A stretch of DNA of 22,747 nt from Clostridia bacterium. GTDB lineage: Bacteria; Bacillota_A; Clostridia; Oscillospirales; CAG-272. Below are positions 7,364 through 16,153 of this stretch, in pieces (position 1 is the stretch's first letter; the number at the start of each line of letters is the position of its first letter). The notes beneath the pieces were generated by a model. It saw nothing but the letters and a program-made list of their open reading frames with translations, was not told where the DNA came from and searched no databases. The stretch spans positions 1 through 22,747 of the forward strand of contig JAFUQY010000412.1 of NCBI GenBank assembly GCA_017472105.1, written 5' to 3'. The translations under genes were made by a program, and so were the position numbers.

Positions 7364-9610
7364 TTACAGCTCCACGACGGTGTATCCGAGTGCGTCCGCG
7401 GCCTTCACTTCGTCGTCACGGCAGGTGAAAACGAGGCACTGACGGTCCTTCAGCAGGGAAAGCGTGGAGGTGAGACGTTCTTTGTCGATGTGTGCGAAGG
7501 TTTCGTCCATGACGAGCATGGGAGATTCCTTCTTGAAGATTTCTTCGCAGAGTGCGGTGCGGAGTGCGAGATAGGTCAGGTCGGAGGTGCCGCGGGAGAG
7601 ATAATCCGATGTCAGCACGTCGTCTCCCGTTCTCAGACCGGCGCCCCAGTTTTCGTCAAGGGTCAGCCCGTCGTGAGCGTCCCCGGTAGCCTGCCGGATC
7701 AGCTCCGATGCACGGGCAGTCAGAGTCGGAATCACGCCGCTGCGGACACTTTCCCCTGCCGCGAGAAGCGCTTCCTTTGCGGCTTCGTAGGCGTCTGCAC
7801 GGAGAGTGAGCTCCTCGATTCTCGCATCCGCCGCTGAGATGAGGGTCGCGTATTCTGCGGGAGTATGTTCGATCCGTCCCGCTGCCGCCAGTGCTTCTTC
7901 GAGATTGCTCCGACGCTTGAGGGCGGTTTTGAGTGCGTTGGCGGTGAAATCTCTCTGACGGACAGCGTTCGCGAGAGCCTGCTTGTCAAGGGATGCCGCC
8001 TCCCGTCCGATGTCGGTGTTTATGACGGCGAATGCTTCCGCGTCAATCATCGCGGCGTCGGTGCCGTCAAGCTGTTCGCCCAGAAGCTCCAGTCTGCCGC
8101 GCAGTTTTTCGGCAGCGGATACCATTTCGGCACGCTTTTCCGAGACTGCGTCCGCGGTGCGGTGAAGTGCGTCGATGATGTCGTAGAGATCCCCGGTCGA
8201 ATCCACGTCGGCGTCGCCTGCAAGGGTGGTCAGCCGTTCGGACGCGATGCTGAATCGGAGCTTGGAGGCTTCGAGCGAGGCGTCCATGCGTTCCTTTTCC
8301 ATCACCATCATGCGCCGCCGGTCAAGCACAGCGAGTTTTTCCGTGACTGCCGTTTCGATCTCCGCCGCCGATTCCGCTTCCCAGCGATCGAGCAGGTCGT
8401 ACAGCTCATTGCGGCTCTTCACATGCCGGATGACCGATATCACGCCCATGGTCACCAGAACCAGCGACATGGCGAGCGGCAGGAGATACACATCCGTGTT
8501 GAAGTAATACAGAACCAGCGCCGCCATCAGTCCGAGAGCTCCCGAGATCAGGAACGCCGCCGCCATGCCGAACCGGATTCTGCTCCGGGAGTCCGCCTGC
8601 TTCACTTCGGCGATCACTTCGTCGGGATCGGGCAGCTCTTCCGCGAGAATGCCGTCCGCGAGATGCGGGATCCGTTCGTCATATACGGCGCATTCCTCGT
8701 CGTAGGCACGGATGTCCCGCTCGCATTCGAGGAGCGTTTCCGTGAATCCCGTGCCGATGGGAGACGCGTCAAGGTCGTCAAGCTGGCGGGTCAGGGTGTC
8801 GAGTGCGGTTTCGGTCTGCACCTTTGCCTCGACGCGCCGCTTTGCCGTGATCTTGTCAAGAGCGGAGAAGAGTGCGGTGTAATGCTCGTCCGCTTCCTCC
8901 AGCTCCTCGATTTTCTTTTTGATGTCGGCGAGGGACGCGTCCAGCTGCATGATTTCCGCCGCGCGTTCCGATGTGCTCTTCATTTCCGCCGCCAGTGCAC
9001 CGCGCTTTTCCCGCAGAGCCGTGATTTCGCCGCCGGAGCCGTTCTTGTGAATCAGCTCACGCCGCTTGGCATCGAGATTTTTCACCGCACGCGGCACGTC
9101 AACGGATTCGTCAGCGGAGCTGAGCAGATTGCCGATGGCGGTGTCGGTTGCGGAAAGTCCGGATGCGTCGGGACGGATCTGCGCGGACTGTGCGATGAAG
9201 CAGGTGGAGACGAACACATCCTCGGGAAGCTCGAAGAAGAACTCGCCGGGATTTTGCCCGATGGTGCTCTCACCCGTGTCCATGTTGGTGATGCGGACTC
9301 TCTCTCGTGCCGACTGACCGTCGGAGAGGGAAATCAGCCGCTCGATCCGCCATTCGGTGCCGTCGGACGTTTCGCAGAGGATGGAGCCCGCCGCCTGCGA
9401 TGTGGTCCGGTTGACGTACCGCTGTCGCTCGGTGACGGAGCCGCGGCTCTTTCTGCCGTTCAGTCCGTAGAAGATGAATTTGATGAACATCGCCGCCGAG
9501 GATTTGCCGGATTCGTTCGGGCCGGATACGACATTCACGCCGTCGTCCAGATGGATCACCCGGTTCCGCAGTCCCCCGAAGGAGATGATGTTTAAGGTTT
9601 TGATTACCAT
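7364..9610 (-). CDS. YhaN-like AAA ATPase (SbcC/Rad50 type) with two membrane segments
   Basis: This SMC-like ATPase is probably the partner of the nuclease encoded just upstream. I place the start at 9610 ([13 protein letters not shown], 748 residues), because the ABC head begins there; 27 further in-frame codons overlap the upstream gene and are not needed. Walker A is GPNESGKSS (30-38), the Q-loop region is FIAQSAQI (139-146), the signature is LSRGTSD (671-677) and Walker B is PMLVMDE (697-703). Between the heads, coiled-coil segments flank two hydrophobic helices, about 348-370 and 375-394, where Rad50 would carry its CxxC zinc hook. This matches B. subtilis YhaN rather than SbcC. It should therefore be membrane-attached. 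The role in DNA repair is inferred from family and neighbour. Confidence 0.88.
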   Translation of the reverse strand: MVIKTLNIISFGGLRNRVIHLDDGVNVVSGPNESGKSSAAMFIKFIFYGLNGRKSRGSVTERQRYVNRTTSQAAGSILCETSDGTEWRIERLISLSDGQSARERVRITNMDTGESTIGQNPGEFFFELPEDVFVSTCFIAQSAQIRPDASGLSATDTAIGNLLSSADESVDVPRAVKNLDAKRRELIHKNGSGGEITALREKRGALAAEMKSTSERAAEIMQLDASLADIKKKIEELEEADEHYTALFSALDKITAKRRVEAKVQTETALDTLTRQLDDLDASPIGTGFTETLLECERDIRAYDEECAVYDERIPHLADGILAEELPDPDEVIAEVKQADSRSRIRFGMAAAFLISGALGLMAALVLYYFNTDVYLLPLAMSLVLVTMGVISVIRHVKSRNELYDLLDRWEAESAAEIETAVTEKLAVLDRRRMMVMEKERMDASLEASKLRFSIASERLTTLAGDADVDSTGDLYDIIDALHRTADAVSEKRAEMVSAAEKLRGRLELLGEQLDGTDAAMIDAEAFAVINTDIGREAASLDKQALANAVRQRDFTANALKTALKRRSNLEEALAAAGRIEHTPAEYATLISAADARIEELTLRADAYEAAKEALLAAGESVRSGVIPTLTARASELIRQATGDAHDGLTLDENWGAGLRTGDDVLTSDYLSRGTSDLTYLALRTALCEEIFKKESPMLVMDETFAHIDKERLTSTLSLLKDRQCLVFTCRDDEVKAADALGYTVVEL

Positions 9611-9638
9611 GCCTGTACTCTTTATCTGTTGATATGAT

Positions 9639-10739
9639 TTATTCTTCCAGTGCCGCCAGTGCGTACCGGAGAGCACGGAGTCCCACTTCACGGTTCCGCT
9701 CGTCGGAGGATTCCAGCAGCGGCTTCAGTTTGCGGTAAACCTCGCCCCGGACGGTGATATCGCGCTCAAGAACGGCGGGATCCGCATCGGGGACGGTTCT
9801 GTCGGTGATATCCAGCAGAAACAGCGGCGACGGATTGTCCGAGAGCGCTTCGGTGTCGATGACGAGTCCGGAGGAAACCGTCCCGGTCAGCGTCAGGGAG
9901 AGAAGCGTGTCCTCGCCGTACTTCATTTCGCGGATGTAATTGTCGACAGCCTCGCGCACATCGGACTGCGTACGCGGCGTGTCAAGGGCGAGCTCGCCTT
10001 TTTCGTAACGCCGTTTCGCGAACCGTACGCGTCTGACACTCACATCGGATTCTTCGCCCTTTTTGTCAATCTCGACGACGCACGCACCCTTGATGCCGCA
10101 CTCGTCAAATCCGCGCGGTTCGAGGCATCCGCAGTAGCACCAGCGGTTTCCGGTGTATTCGGCGGGATTGTGCACATGCCCGAGCGCCGCATAATCCGCA
10201 CCGAACGCGAGAAGCTCGTCCTCGGTCACGGGGCAGTCGATGGAAACGGTGGAGCGCATGTCGCAGTGGCATACGAGAAGATTCACGCGGGACCGGTCCT
10301 CGACTGTGACGTTTTTCAGCGGCGAGACTTCCAGATCGGGCGAATCGAAGCCGAAGCCGTAGACGGTCAGGTTCAGCTCGTCCAGATCGAATGCCTCCAC
10401 CTCGGGTTTCGTGAAGACGTGAACGTTTTCCGGCAGGGAGTCGCGGAGCCAGATGCTCTTCTGCGTTGCCGGGTCGTGGTTGCCGGGTGCTATGAAAACG
10501 GGCTTGCCGAAGGTTGTGAATTCGCGGCAGAGCATGGCGGCGCTTTCCCGGGTGACGAGCTGACTGTCTGTCAGGTCGCCGGAGATGAGCATCAGGTCGG
10601 CACCGCAGAGCTTGGCGTACGCCATCATGGATGTGAACGCGGCGCGAAGTTCGTTCCGGCGGATCTCCGCGTGACGGGAATCGAGCCTTGAGAACGCACT
10701 GTCCAGATGAATATCGCCGGTATGCAGTATTTTTATCAT
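9639..10739 (-). CDS. YhaO-like DNA repair exonuclease (calcineurin-type metallophosphoesterase)
   Basis: This 366-residue protein belongs to the SbcD/Mre11/YhaO group of Mn-dependent nucleases. Metal-binding motifs appear in order: GDIH (8-11), GDLTD (54-58), GNHD (86-89), CHCD (157-160) and GHVH (187-190). The open frame continues 160 codons upstream to 11219, but that part runs through the promoter region and the opposite capA gene. The real start is the ATG at 10739 (MIKILHTGDIH), with a GGAG about 10 nt upstream. The YhaN-like ATPase follows after 28 nt, the same order as yhaO-yhaN in Bacillus, and the two probably form a nuclease-ATPase complex acting on DNA ends. The gene opens the five-gene unit and has its own promoter. 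Confidence 0.88.
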   Translation of the reverse strand: MIKILHTGDIHLDSAFSRLDSRHAEIRRNELRAAFTSMMAYAKLCGADLMLISGDLTDSQLVTRESAAMLCREFTTFGKPVFIAPGNHDPATQKSIWLRDSLPENVHVFTKPEVEAFDLDELNLTVYGFGFDSPDLEVSPLKNVTVEDRSRVNLLVCHCDMRSTVSIDCPVTEDELLAFGADYAALGHVHNPAEYTGNRWCYCGCLEPRGFDECGIKGACVVEIDKKGEESDVSVRRVRFAKRRYEKGELALDTPRTQSDVREAVDNYIREMKYGEDTLLSLTLTGTVSSGLVIDTEALSDNPSPLFLLDITDRTVPDADPAVLERDITVRGEVYRKLKPLLESSDERNREVGLRALRYALAALEE

Positions 10740-10770
10740 TGATAACGCTCCGCTTGGTGAATTTTTATCT

Positions 10771-10799
10771 ATTATATCACAATTGCGCCGGTTATGCAA
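10771..10799 (-). promoter_or_regulatory. promoter of the five-gene minus-strand unit
   Basis: On the minus strand TTGCAT (10799-10794), a 17-nt spacer and TATAAT (10776-10771), with TG one base before the -10 (TGATATAAT). The sequence around the -10 closely resembles the pcp promoter. The -35 is weak, so the extended -10 probably matters. Confidence 0.55.
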
Positions 10800-10869
10800 G
10801 ATTTCCGGGGCAGTAATTTGTCCGTTTTGCGATGCTGACGGATACCGCCAAATTATGTTAAAATCCCTA

Positions 10870-10898
10870 TTGAAATAATCGCAGGACAATGGTATAAT
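10870..10898 (+). promoter_or_regulatory. capA promoter
   Basis: TTGAAA (10870-10875), 17 nt, TATAAT (10893-10898) with an upstream TGG. This diverges from the yhaO-like promoter; the two -10 elements are about 115 bp apart. It is the only clear promoter before the capA-rbfA-nrnA-truB series. Confidence 0.65.
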
Positions 10899-10938
10899 AC
10901 TATACTGAAAGATTGTGCCGATACGGAGGTGTTGTGTG

Positions 10939-12222
10939 ATGCGAGGCAGGATTCTTCTGTCCCTTGTTCTGAGCTGTCTGATGCTCTCGTCCTGCTCGGA
11001 GCTGAAGTTCCGCGATGCGGATGAGGTGCCCGTTGTGACGAAGGAGGCTGAGACCGATGCGCCGCTTCCTGTGGACGAGTTCATCCGCGGTGCCTTCGGT
11101 GAGGTCAACGAGACCGCTGCGGAAGCCCTGAGTGATACACCCGCCGATCCCATGGAAAAAGCGGAGCTGACTGACCCGTTCGCGGGTGCGGAAATCACCG
11201 TTACGGCGTGCGGCGACAATCTGATTCACCCGAATATCTATCTCGACGCGGGATTCCGGGGAACGGCGGAGAAGGAGTTCGATTTTCTCCCGATGTACGC
11301 CGATCTCGCACCGCATATCGCGTCGGCTGACATCGCATTCATCAATCAGGAAACCGTCATGGCAGGGGAAGGGTACGCAAATTCCGGCTATCCGACGTTC
11401 AACTCCCCGCAGCAGCTCGGACTGGATCTGGTTGAGCTCGGCTTTGACATCATCGGGCTCGCGAACAACCACATGCTCGACAAGGGCGCGGCGGGACTGG
11501 AAGCAACGATCCATTTCTGGAATTCCCAGCCCGTGACCCAGCTCGGCGGATACCTGAATGCGGACGACGCGGCAGTGATCCGCGTGACGGAAACCGAGGG
11601 CGTGAAGATTGCGTGGCTGACCTACACCCTGCACACCAATATGATATCGAAACCCGCGTCCTCGCCGCTTGTGATCCCGTACATTGATGACGACGTGATT
11701 CTCGCAGACCTTGCGAAAGCGGAGGACGCCGGGGATTTCACGATTGTGTCGATTCACTGGGGAGACGAGAACACGCAGACCCCGAATGCGGAGCAGAAGC
11801 GGCTGGCATCCCTGCTTGCGGATAACGGCGCGGATGTCATCATCGGGCATCATTCCCACACCCTCCAGCCCATCGAATGGATCGAAACCGACCGCGGACG
11901 GACGCTGTGCATCTACTCGCTCGGCAATCTCGTCTCCGGCATGGCGAAACCCGTCAATCAGGTCGGCGGATTTGTAAATTTCACCATCCGTTCCGACGGC
12001 TTCGGTGAGCTGATTGCGGACGACGTGAAATTCCTGCCGACGGTGTTCTACTACGGCATGGACTGGTACCACACCCACGTCTTCTGGCTCGATGACTATA
12101 CCTCCGAGTTTGCCGCAACCCACGGCGTGGCGATTTCCGGATATACCCTGACACCCGAGTCGGCAGAATCGTTCGTGACCAACGTCATCACGGAAGAATT
12201 TCTGCCGGAGTATCTGAAATAA
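10939..12222 (+). CDS. CapA-family lipoprotein (metallophosphatase fold)
   Basis: The 427-residue product is a predicted lipoprotein: a short basic start (MRGR), a hydrophobic stretch and the lipobox LSSC with Cys19 as lipidation site. A Pro/Glu-rich spacer leads to the CapA domain at about residue 85. The domain shows the metallophosphatase-like motifs ACGDNLIH, FINQETVM, LANNHMLD, SIHWGDE, IGHHSHTLQP and YSLGNLVSG in the order expected for CapA/PgsA proteins. These are linked to poly-gamma-glutamate capsule export in Bacillus, but no pgsB or pgsC is nearby, so the substrate is unknown. GGAGG is 9 nt upstream of the ATG. rbfA follows after 37 nt. The lipoprotein depends on lspA, found later in the window. 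Confidence 0.85.
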   Translation: MRGRILLSLVLSCLMLSSCSELKFRDADEVPVVTKEAETDAPLPVDEFIRGAFGEVNETAAEALSDTPADPMEKAELTDPFAGAEITVTACGDNLIHPNIYLDAGFRGTAEKEFDFLPMYADLAPHIASADIAFINQETVMAGEGYANSGYPTFNSPQQLGLDLVELGFDIIGLANNHMLDKGAAGLEATIHFWNSQPVTQLGGYLNADDAAVIRVTETEGVKIAWLTYTLHTNMISKPASSPLVIPYIDDDVILADLAKAEDAGDFTIVSIHWGDENTQTPNAEQKRLASLLADNGADVIIGHHSHTLQPIEWIETDRGRTLCIYSLGNLVSGMAKPVNQVGGFVNFTIRSDGFGELIADDVKFLPTVFYYGMDWYHTHVFWLDDYTSEFAATHGVAISGYTLTPESAESFVTNVITEEFLPEYLK

Positions 12223-12259
12223 ATTCATGAGATAATCAACCGAAAGGAATCTTGTATAA

Positions 12260-12646
12260 ATGTCTAAATATCGTAAGAACAAAATCAACGGCGCGTTTAC
12301 GGAAGAATGCGCGCAGATCGTACGTGACATCAAGGACCCCCGGGTTTCCGGTGTGTGGATCACGGTTATGAACGCCGATGTTTCCGCCGACCTGAAATTC
12401 GCGAAGGTCTACTACTCCGTTCTCGGCGAATGCGATGACAAGGAACTGGCGAAGGGTCTGAAATCCGCGACGCCGTTCATCCGCTCCCGTCTGGCGGAAA
12501 GACTGAACCTGCGCATCACACCCGAGATCACATTTGTACGCGACGAAGGCGTGAAGCACGGTGCCGAAATCTCCGCTCTGCTCAAGTCCGTGGAATCCGA
12601 TCTCATCGATGCGGATGCGGATACGGAGGAAGAAGACGATGAATAA
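12260..12646 (+). CDS. rbfA: ribosome-binding factor A
   Basis: RbfA helps 30S subunit assembly by binding near the 5' end of 16S rRNA. The 128 residues form a typical single KH-like domain: an N-terminal helix (NKINGAFTEECAQIVRDIKDPRV), the strand and helix ITVMNADVSADLKFAKVYYSV, and a second helix ending in RLAERLNLRITPEITFVRDEG. A highly acidic tail closes the protein. AAAGGA stands upstream of the ATG. The gene overlaps the start of the DHH phosphoesterase by 8 nt, so the two are translationally linked. It usually follows nusA and infB; here a capA-like gene is in front instead. Confidence 0.95.
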   Translation: MSKYRKNKINGAFTEECAQIVRDIKDPRVSGVWITVMNADVSADLKFAKVYYSVLGECDDKELAKGLKSATPFIRSRLAERLNLRITPEITFVRDEGVKHGAEISALLKSVESDLIDADADTEEEDDE

Positions 12647-13706
12647 TCCCGGAATCCTTCCCGAAACCGAAGAAACCGTGATCGAATACCCCGTCATCAC
12701 GCTGGAGGACGCGGCGGATGCTGTTGAAAAGGGCGGCAGATTCCTGATCCTGTGCCACGTGAATCCGGACGGGGACTGCGTCGGCTCGGCGTATGCGCTT
12801 GCGGAACTGATTCAAGCGTGCGGCGGTGAAGCCAAAGTGGCAGTGCCCGGCGAGATGCCCAAGCGGCTGAAATTCCTCTGCGGCGACAACGAATCCGTTC
12901 AGCTTGAGGAAGGGGACGAGGATGCGTATGACACCATTCTCTCCATCGACGTTGCATCTCCCATGCAGCTCGGCGCAAACGAAAGACTGATCCCGAAGAT
13001 TGCCTTCATGCTCGATCACCACGGCATGGGTGAAGTGTTCGCACCGAACTACGTCGATCATACCGCATCTGCGGCAGGCGAGATCGTGTATGAGCTGTAC
13101 CGAATCCTCCGTCAGCGCGGAAAGGTCAACGCTCTTCCCGAAGCATCCCGCAGAATCTACGCGGCAATCGTGTCCGACACAGGCTCCTTCAAGTTCTCCA
13201 ACACCACCCCGAAGACGCACATCATCGCGTCCGAGCTGGTGGATGAAATCAACAACGCGGAGGACGGCGGCATGGATACGGCGGATGTGTGCCGGTCCCT
13301 GTTCGGTCAGCGTACCCTCAAGGAGCTCACCGCGCAGATGCTTGCCATCCAGAACCTCCGCTTCTATGAGGACGGACGTCTGGGTGCTGTCATCTTCACC
13401 CAGCAGATGCTCGCGGACGCCGGTCTGACGGAAGAAGAAATCGGAAACGTCGTGGATACCCCCAGAGGCGTGGAAGGCGTCCTCGTCGGCATCTCCCTGC
13501 GTCAGCTGGCGGCGGATCCCATGAGCTACAAGGTGTCCTCCCGTGCCAATGCGGAAATCGACTGCGCGGCAGTATGCGCAAACTTCGGCGGCGGCGGACA
13601 TGTGAGAGCGGCAGGATGCACCATCACGGCAGAAACTCCCGAAGAAGCACTCGCCATGATGGCAGAAGCATTCGGAGAAGCCGTCCGCAATTACGGCAGA
13701 GACTGA
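12639..13706 (+). CDS. nrnA: DHH-family phosphoesterase, NrnA-type nanoRNase/pAp phosphatase
   Basis: This 355-residue enzyme should degrade short oligoribonucleotides and 3'-phosphoadenosine 5'-phosphate; some relatives hydrolyse cyclic dinucleotide products. Manganese-binding motifs of the DHH domain are CHVNPDGDCVGS (His40, Asp44, Asp46), SIDVASP (Asp104), the DHH triad 126-128 and SDTGSF (Asp180). The DHHA1 domain ends with the substrate-binding GGGGH at 317-321. The ATG at 12639 sits inside the rbfA stop region and has GGAGG 9 nt upstream; an earlier in-frame ATG at 12561 lies within rbfA and has no support. Its place between rbfA and truB is the conserved one in Bacillota. Confidence 0.9.
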   Translation: MNNPGILPETEETVIEYPVITLEDAADAVEKGGRFLILCHVNPDGDCVGSAYALAELIQACGGEAKVAVPGEMPKRLKFLCGDNESVQLEEGDEDAYDTILSIDVASPMQLGANERLIPKIAFMLDHHGMGEVFAPNYVDHTASAAGEIVYELYRILRQRGKVNALPEASRRIYAAIVSDTGSFKFSNTTPKTHIIASELVDEINNAEDGGMDTADVCRSLFGQRTLKELTAQMLAIQNLRFYEDGRLGAVIFTQQMLADAGLTEEEIGNVVDTPRGVEGVLVGISLRQLAADPMSYKVSSRANAEIDCAAVCANFGGGGHVRAAGCTITAETPEEALAMMAEAFGEAVRNYGRD

Positions 13707-13713
13707 GGTTGAT

Positions 13714-14664
13714 ATGGCAAAAATTCAGAAACCCGATACCGTATCCGGCGTTCTCATCGTCAACAAGCATGCGGGCGTCACATCCCACCGGATCATTTCC
13801 GCGTGCCGCAAGCTGTTTGATACCCCGAAGGTCGGACATACCGGAACCCTTGACCCCATGGCGACAGGGGTTCTCCCGATTCTCCTCGGACGTGCAGTGA
13901 AGGCATCCGATTACCTCATGATGCACGACAAGGAATACATCTGCCGCATGAAGCTCGGACTGACCACGGACACCGAGGACATCACGGGCGAAGTCCTGAG
14001 TACATCCGACGAAATCCCCGGCGAGGAAGACGTACTGGAAGCGTGCCGTTCGTTCACGGGAAAAATCATGCAGGTGCCCCCGATGTACTCCGCGCTCAAG
14101 GTCGGCGGACGCAAGCTCGTTGACATTGCAAGAGAAGGCGGGGAGGTCGAGAGGGAAGCGCGTGAAGTGGAAATCTACGCCCTTGACGTGACGAAAATCG
14201 CCGATGACGAATACGAAATGCGCGTCGAGTGCTCCAAGGGAACGTATATCCGCACACTCTGCTCCGATATCGGCAGAAAGCTCGGCTGCGGCGCGGTCAT
14301 GTCCTCCCTCGTGCGCACGAAAACCGGGGACTTCACCCTCGCGCAGAGCGTCACCGTGGATGAGCTGGACGCCATGTCGTTTGAAGAACGTCTCAAACTC
14401 CCGATCGCGACGGAAACGCTGTTCGAGCATCTTCCGGTGGTGTATCTCAACGATTTCTACGCCAAGCTGATCCGAAGCGGCGCACCGGTTTACCAGAAGA
14501 AAATCAAGCTGGACATGGAGCCGGGCGAGCTGATCCGGATCCGTCACCACGGCGTGTTCGTGGCGCTCGGACGCAGTGAGATCGAAGGGGACGCAAAGGT
14601 TCTCCGGCTGGAAAAGCTGTTCATGCTCGAAGAACCGCCGAAGCAGGAGACCCCGATTGCCTGA
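13714..14664 (+). CDS. truB: tRNA pseudouridine-55 synthase
   Basis: TruB converts U55 of the T-loop of tRNAs to pseudouridine. The 316-residue protein starts with the family's GVLIVNKHAGVTSH segment. The catalytic motif GHTGTLDPMATGVLP contains the nucleophile Asp47. The MYSALKVGGRKL segment, the RVECSKGTYIRTLCSDIG motif and a C-terminal PUA-like tail are also present. GAGG overlaps the stop of the preceding gene, 5 nt before the ATG, so the two are surely co-transcribed. In many genomes ribF follows truB; here a membrane-fusion protein gene follows with its own promoter. Confidence 0.96.
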   Translation: MAKIQKPDTVSGVLIVNKHAGVTSHRIISACRKLFDTPKVGHTGTLDPMATGVLPILLGRAVKASDYLMMHDKEYICRMKLGLTTDTEDITGEVLSTSDEIPGEEDVLEACRSFTGKIMQVPPMYSALKVGGRKLVDIAREGGEVEREAREVEIYALDVTKIADDEYEMRVECSKGTYIRTLCSDIGRKLGCGAVMSSLVRTKTGDFTLAQSVTVDELDAMSFEERLKLPIATETLFEHLPVVYLNDFYAKLIRSGAPVYQKKIKLDMEPGELIRIRHHGVFVALGRSEIEGDAKVLRLEKLFMLEEPPKQETPIA

Positions 14665-14666
14665 AA

Positions 14667-14684
14667 CTGGGAGCGGAATCCCGG
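14667..14684 (+). terminator. weak hairpin after truB
   Basis: CTGGGA (14667-14672) can pair with TCCCGG (14679-14684) with one wobble pair, 2 nt after the stop codon. The following bases are T-rich only in patches (GTTAATTAATTG), so termination would be partial at best. Confidence 0.25.
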
Positions 14685-14740
14685 ATTGCGTTAATTAATT
14701 GTAAATAATTCCGTAAAAAACGTCAAAAGCGGATTGAATA

Positions 14741-14749
14741 TGGTATAAT
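14741..14749 (+). promoter_or_regulatory. extended -10 promoter of the HlyD-like gene
   Basis: TGGTATAAT is a perfect extended -10 (TATAAT at 14744-14749). No good -35 is found at the right distance. It lies 34 nt before the start codon in an AT-rich gap and is the only obvious promoter between truB and the cell-division cluster. Confidence 0.55.
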
Positions 14750-14783
14750 AACAAAATAGCATACCCTGTTCAAAAGGCAGCTT

Positions 14784-16133
14784 ATGAAAGAAAAAAAGCA
14801 GAATCTGTTCCGGAGCATCACCGGCGCGTTCGACAGGAATTACCTCTCAAGGGCAGCCCTGTTCGCGTTCGGTGTGATCCTTGCGTTTGCGCTTGTGTTT
14901 TACGTGGGCTACCATGTTCTCGACCGGTTTTCGCCGGGGCTGGAGCTGGTGGACGCGGTGCCGAAAACGGTGACGAAAACCATCCGCGCGGACGCCTATA
15001 TCATGCGGGACGAGGAACCGCTCTACGCCTCGCAGAACCCGACGGGAAGTATAGCTCCCGCAGTTTCGGACGGCGGCAGGGTTTCCATTTATTCAAAGCT
15101 GGCGGATGTGTACGCACAGGCCTCGCCGGACGTGGAAACCAGACTGGAAGAAATTGACGAGCAGATCGCGATTCTGAAAAAGAATCAGGCACAGGACCGT
15201 TCCGTGCAGTCGGCGGCAGGTCTTGACACCCAGATCTACGACGAATTCTTCGAAATCCGCAGTCACTGTACCGACGGGGATTACGCGGAGGCTCTGTCCC
15301 TGCGTACACCGCTCCTCGTCGAAATCAAGAAGCGCGCCATACTGACCGGCGAGGTCAGCGACTACAACGCGCAGATCCGGATGCTGGAAGAGGAGCGCGC
15401 CTCCCTCCGTGCATCTCTCGGAGCCCAGCTTGAAACGGTCTATTCCAGATCCACCGGCTGGTATTTCTCCGAATACGACGGTTACGGCAGCATCTTTTCT
15501 TCGTCAAAGATCGACTCCATGACCTTCGATGATTTCATCGCGATGACCGAATCCGAACCGGAATCCGTCGGCGGACTCTGCATCGGTTCCATGGTGCACG
15601 ACTTCCGCTGGTACATTGCATGCCGGATGTCCAAATCCGACGCGGCGGGTATGGTCGACATGGGTTCGTGCAGCGTGCTGTTCAATTACAGCGGCGAGAC
15701 TCTGTCCATGAAGCTCTACCGCATCGTGCAGGAAACGCCCGGCGACGAATCCGTGGTCATTCTCCAGTGCGAGAAGATGCCCGACGGCTTCGACTACACC
15801 AGAATGCAGCCCGTTGAAATCTCCACGGTGGAATACACCGGGTACGAGGTTCCCATCGGCGCGCTCCGTGTCGTTGACGGCTATGAGGGCGTGTACATCC
15901 TCGACGAAGTCACCGTGGAATTCCGCCGGATCCACATCCTCTACCGCGGGGATGACTACGTGATCTGCACGGGCAATCCCGATGAAGGCGTGACGGCAGA
16001 GACGGAGGAAGAACCCGCCGAAACCGACGAAAACGGCGATCCCATCGAGCCGAAAGAGCCGTACTGGATCCGTCAGAACGATATCATCATCGTCAGCGGA
16101 ACCGAGCTCAGCTCCGGCAAGGTCGTGGGATAA
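14784..16133 (+). CDS. HlyD-like membrane-fusion protein of the clostridial division cluster
   Basis: The 449-residue protein is anchored by one N-terminal helix (about 24-44) after a basic cytoplasmic start. Outside the membrane a half-lipoyl-like segment (residues 69-111, with AYIMRDEEPLYASQ and the Gly-Gly turn) resembles the hairpin domain of periplasmic adaptor proteins. Residues 115-215 are charged and helical, probably a coiled coil. The C-terminal part has strands ending in an acidic linker (EEPAETDENGD) and the sequence NDIIIVSGTELSSGK. No transporter or outer component is adjacent, so an export role is not shown. Genes of this build commonly precede the yggS-sepF pair in Clostridia, which suggests a link with envelope or division. 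Only a modest AAAGG site precedes the ATG. Confidence 0.7.
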   Translation: MKEKKQNLFRSITGAFDRNYLSRAALFAFGVILAFALVFYVGYHVLDRFSPGLELVDAVPKTVTKTIRADAYIMRDEEPLYASQNPTGSIAPAVSDGGRVSIYSKLADVYAQASPDVETRLEEIDEQIAILKKNQAQDRSVQSAAGLDTQIYDEFFEIRSHCTDGDYAEALSLRTPLLVEIKKRAILTGEVSDYNAQIRMLEEERASLRASLGAQLETVYSRSTGWYFSEYDGYGSIFSSSKIDSMTFDDFIAMTESEPESVGGLCIGSMVHDFRWYIACRMSKSDAAGMVDMGSCSVLFNYSGETLSMKLYRIVQETPGDESVVILQCEKMPDGFDYTRMQPVEISTVEYTGYEVPIGALRVVDGYEGVYILDEVTVEFRRIHILYRGDDYVICTGNPDEGVTAETEEEPAETDENGDPIEPKEPYWIRQNDIIIVSGTELSSGKVVG

Positions 16134-16153
16134 CACAGCAAAGAAGGAACACT

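Noticed and set aside
5860..7428. Plus-strand open frame of about 522 codons opposite glpK
   Set aside because: The glycerol kinase motifs on the minus strand explain the region. The antisense frame is low in recognisable structure.
7865..9595. Plus-strand open frame of about 576 codons opposite the YhaN-like ATPase
   Set aside because: Antisense shadow; Walker and signature motifs are all on the minus strand.
10740..11219. 160-codon upstream extension of the yhaO-like frame
   Set aside because: It crosses the divergent promoters and the start of capA. The family N-terminus (MIKILHTGDIH) begins exactly at 10739 with a ribosome binding site.
10900..12363. Minus-strand open frame of 487 codons opposite capA
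   Set aside because: capA has a lipobox, a full set of CapA motifs and a promoter; the antisense frame has none of these.
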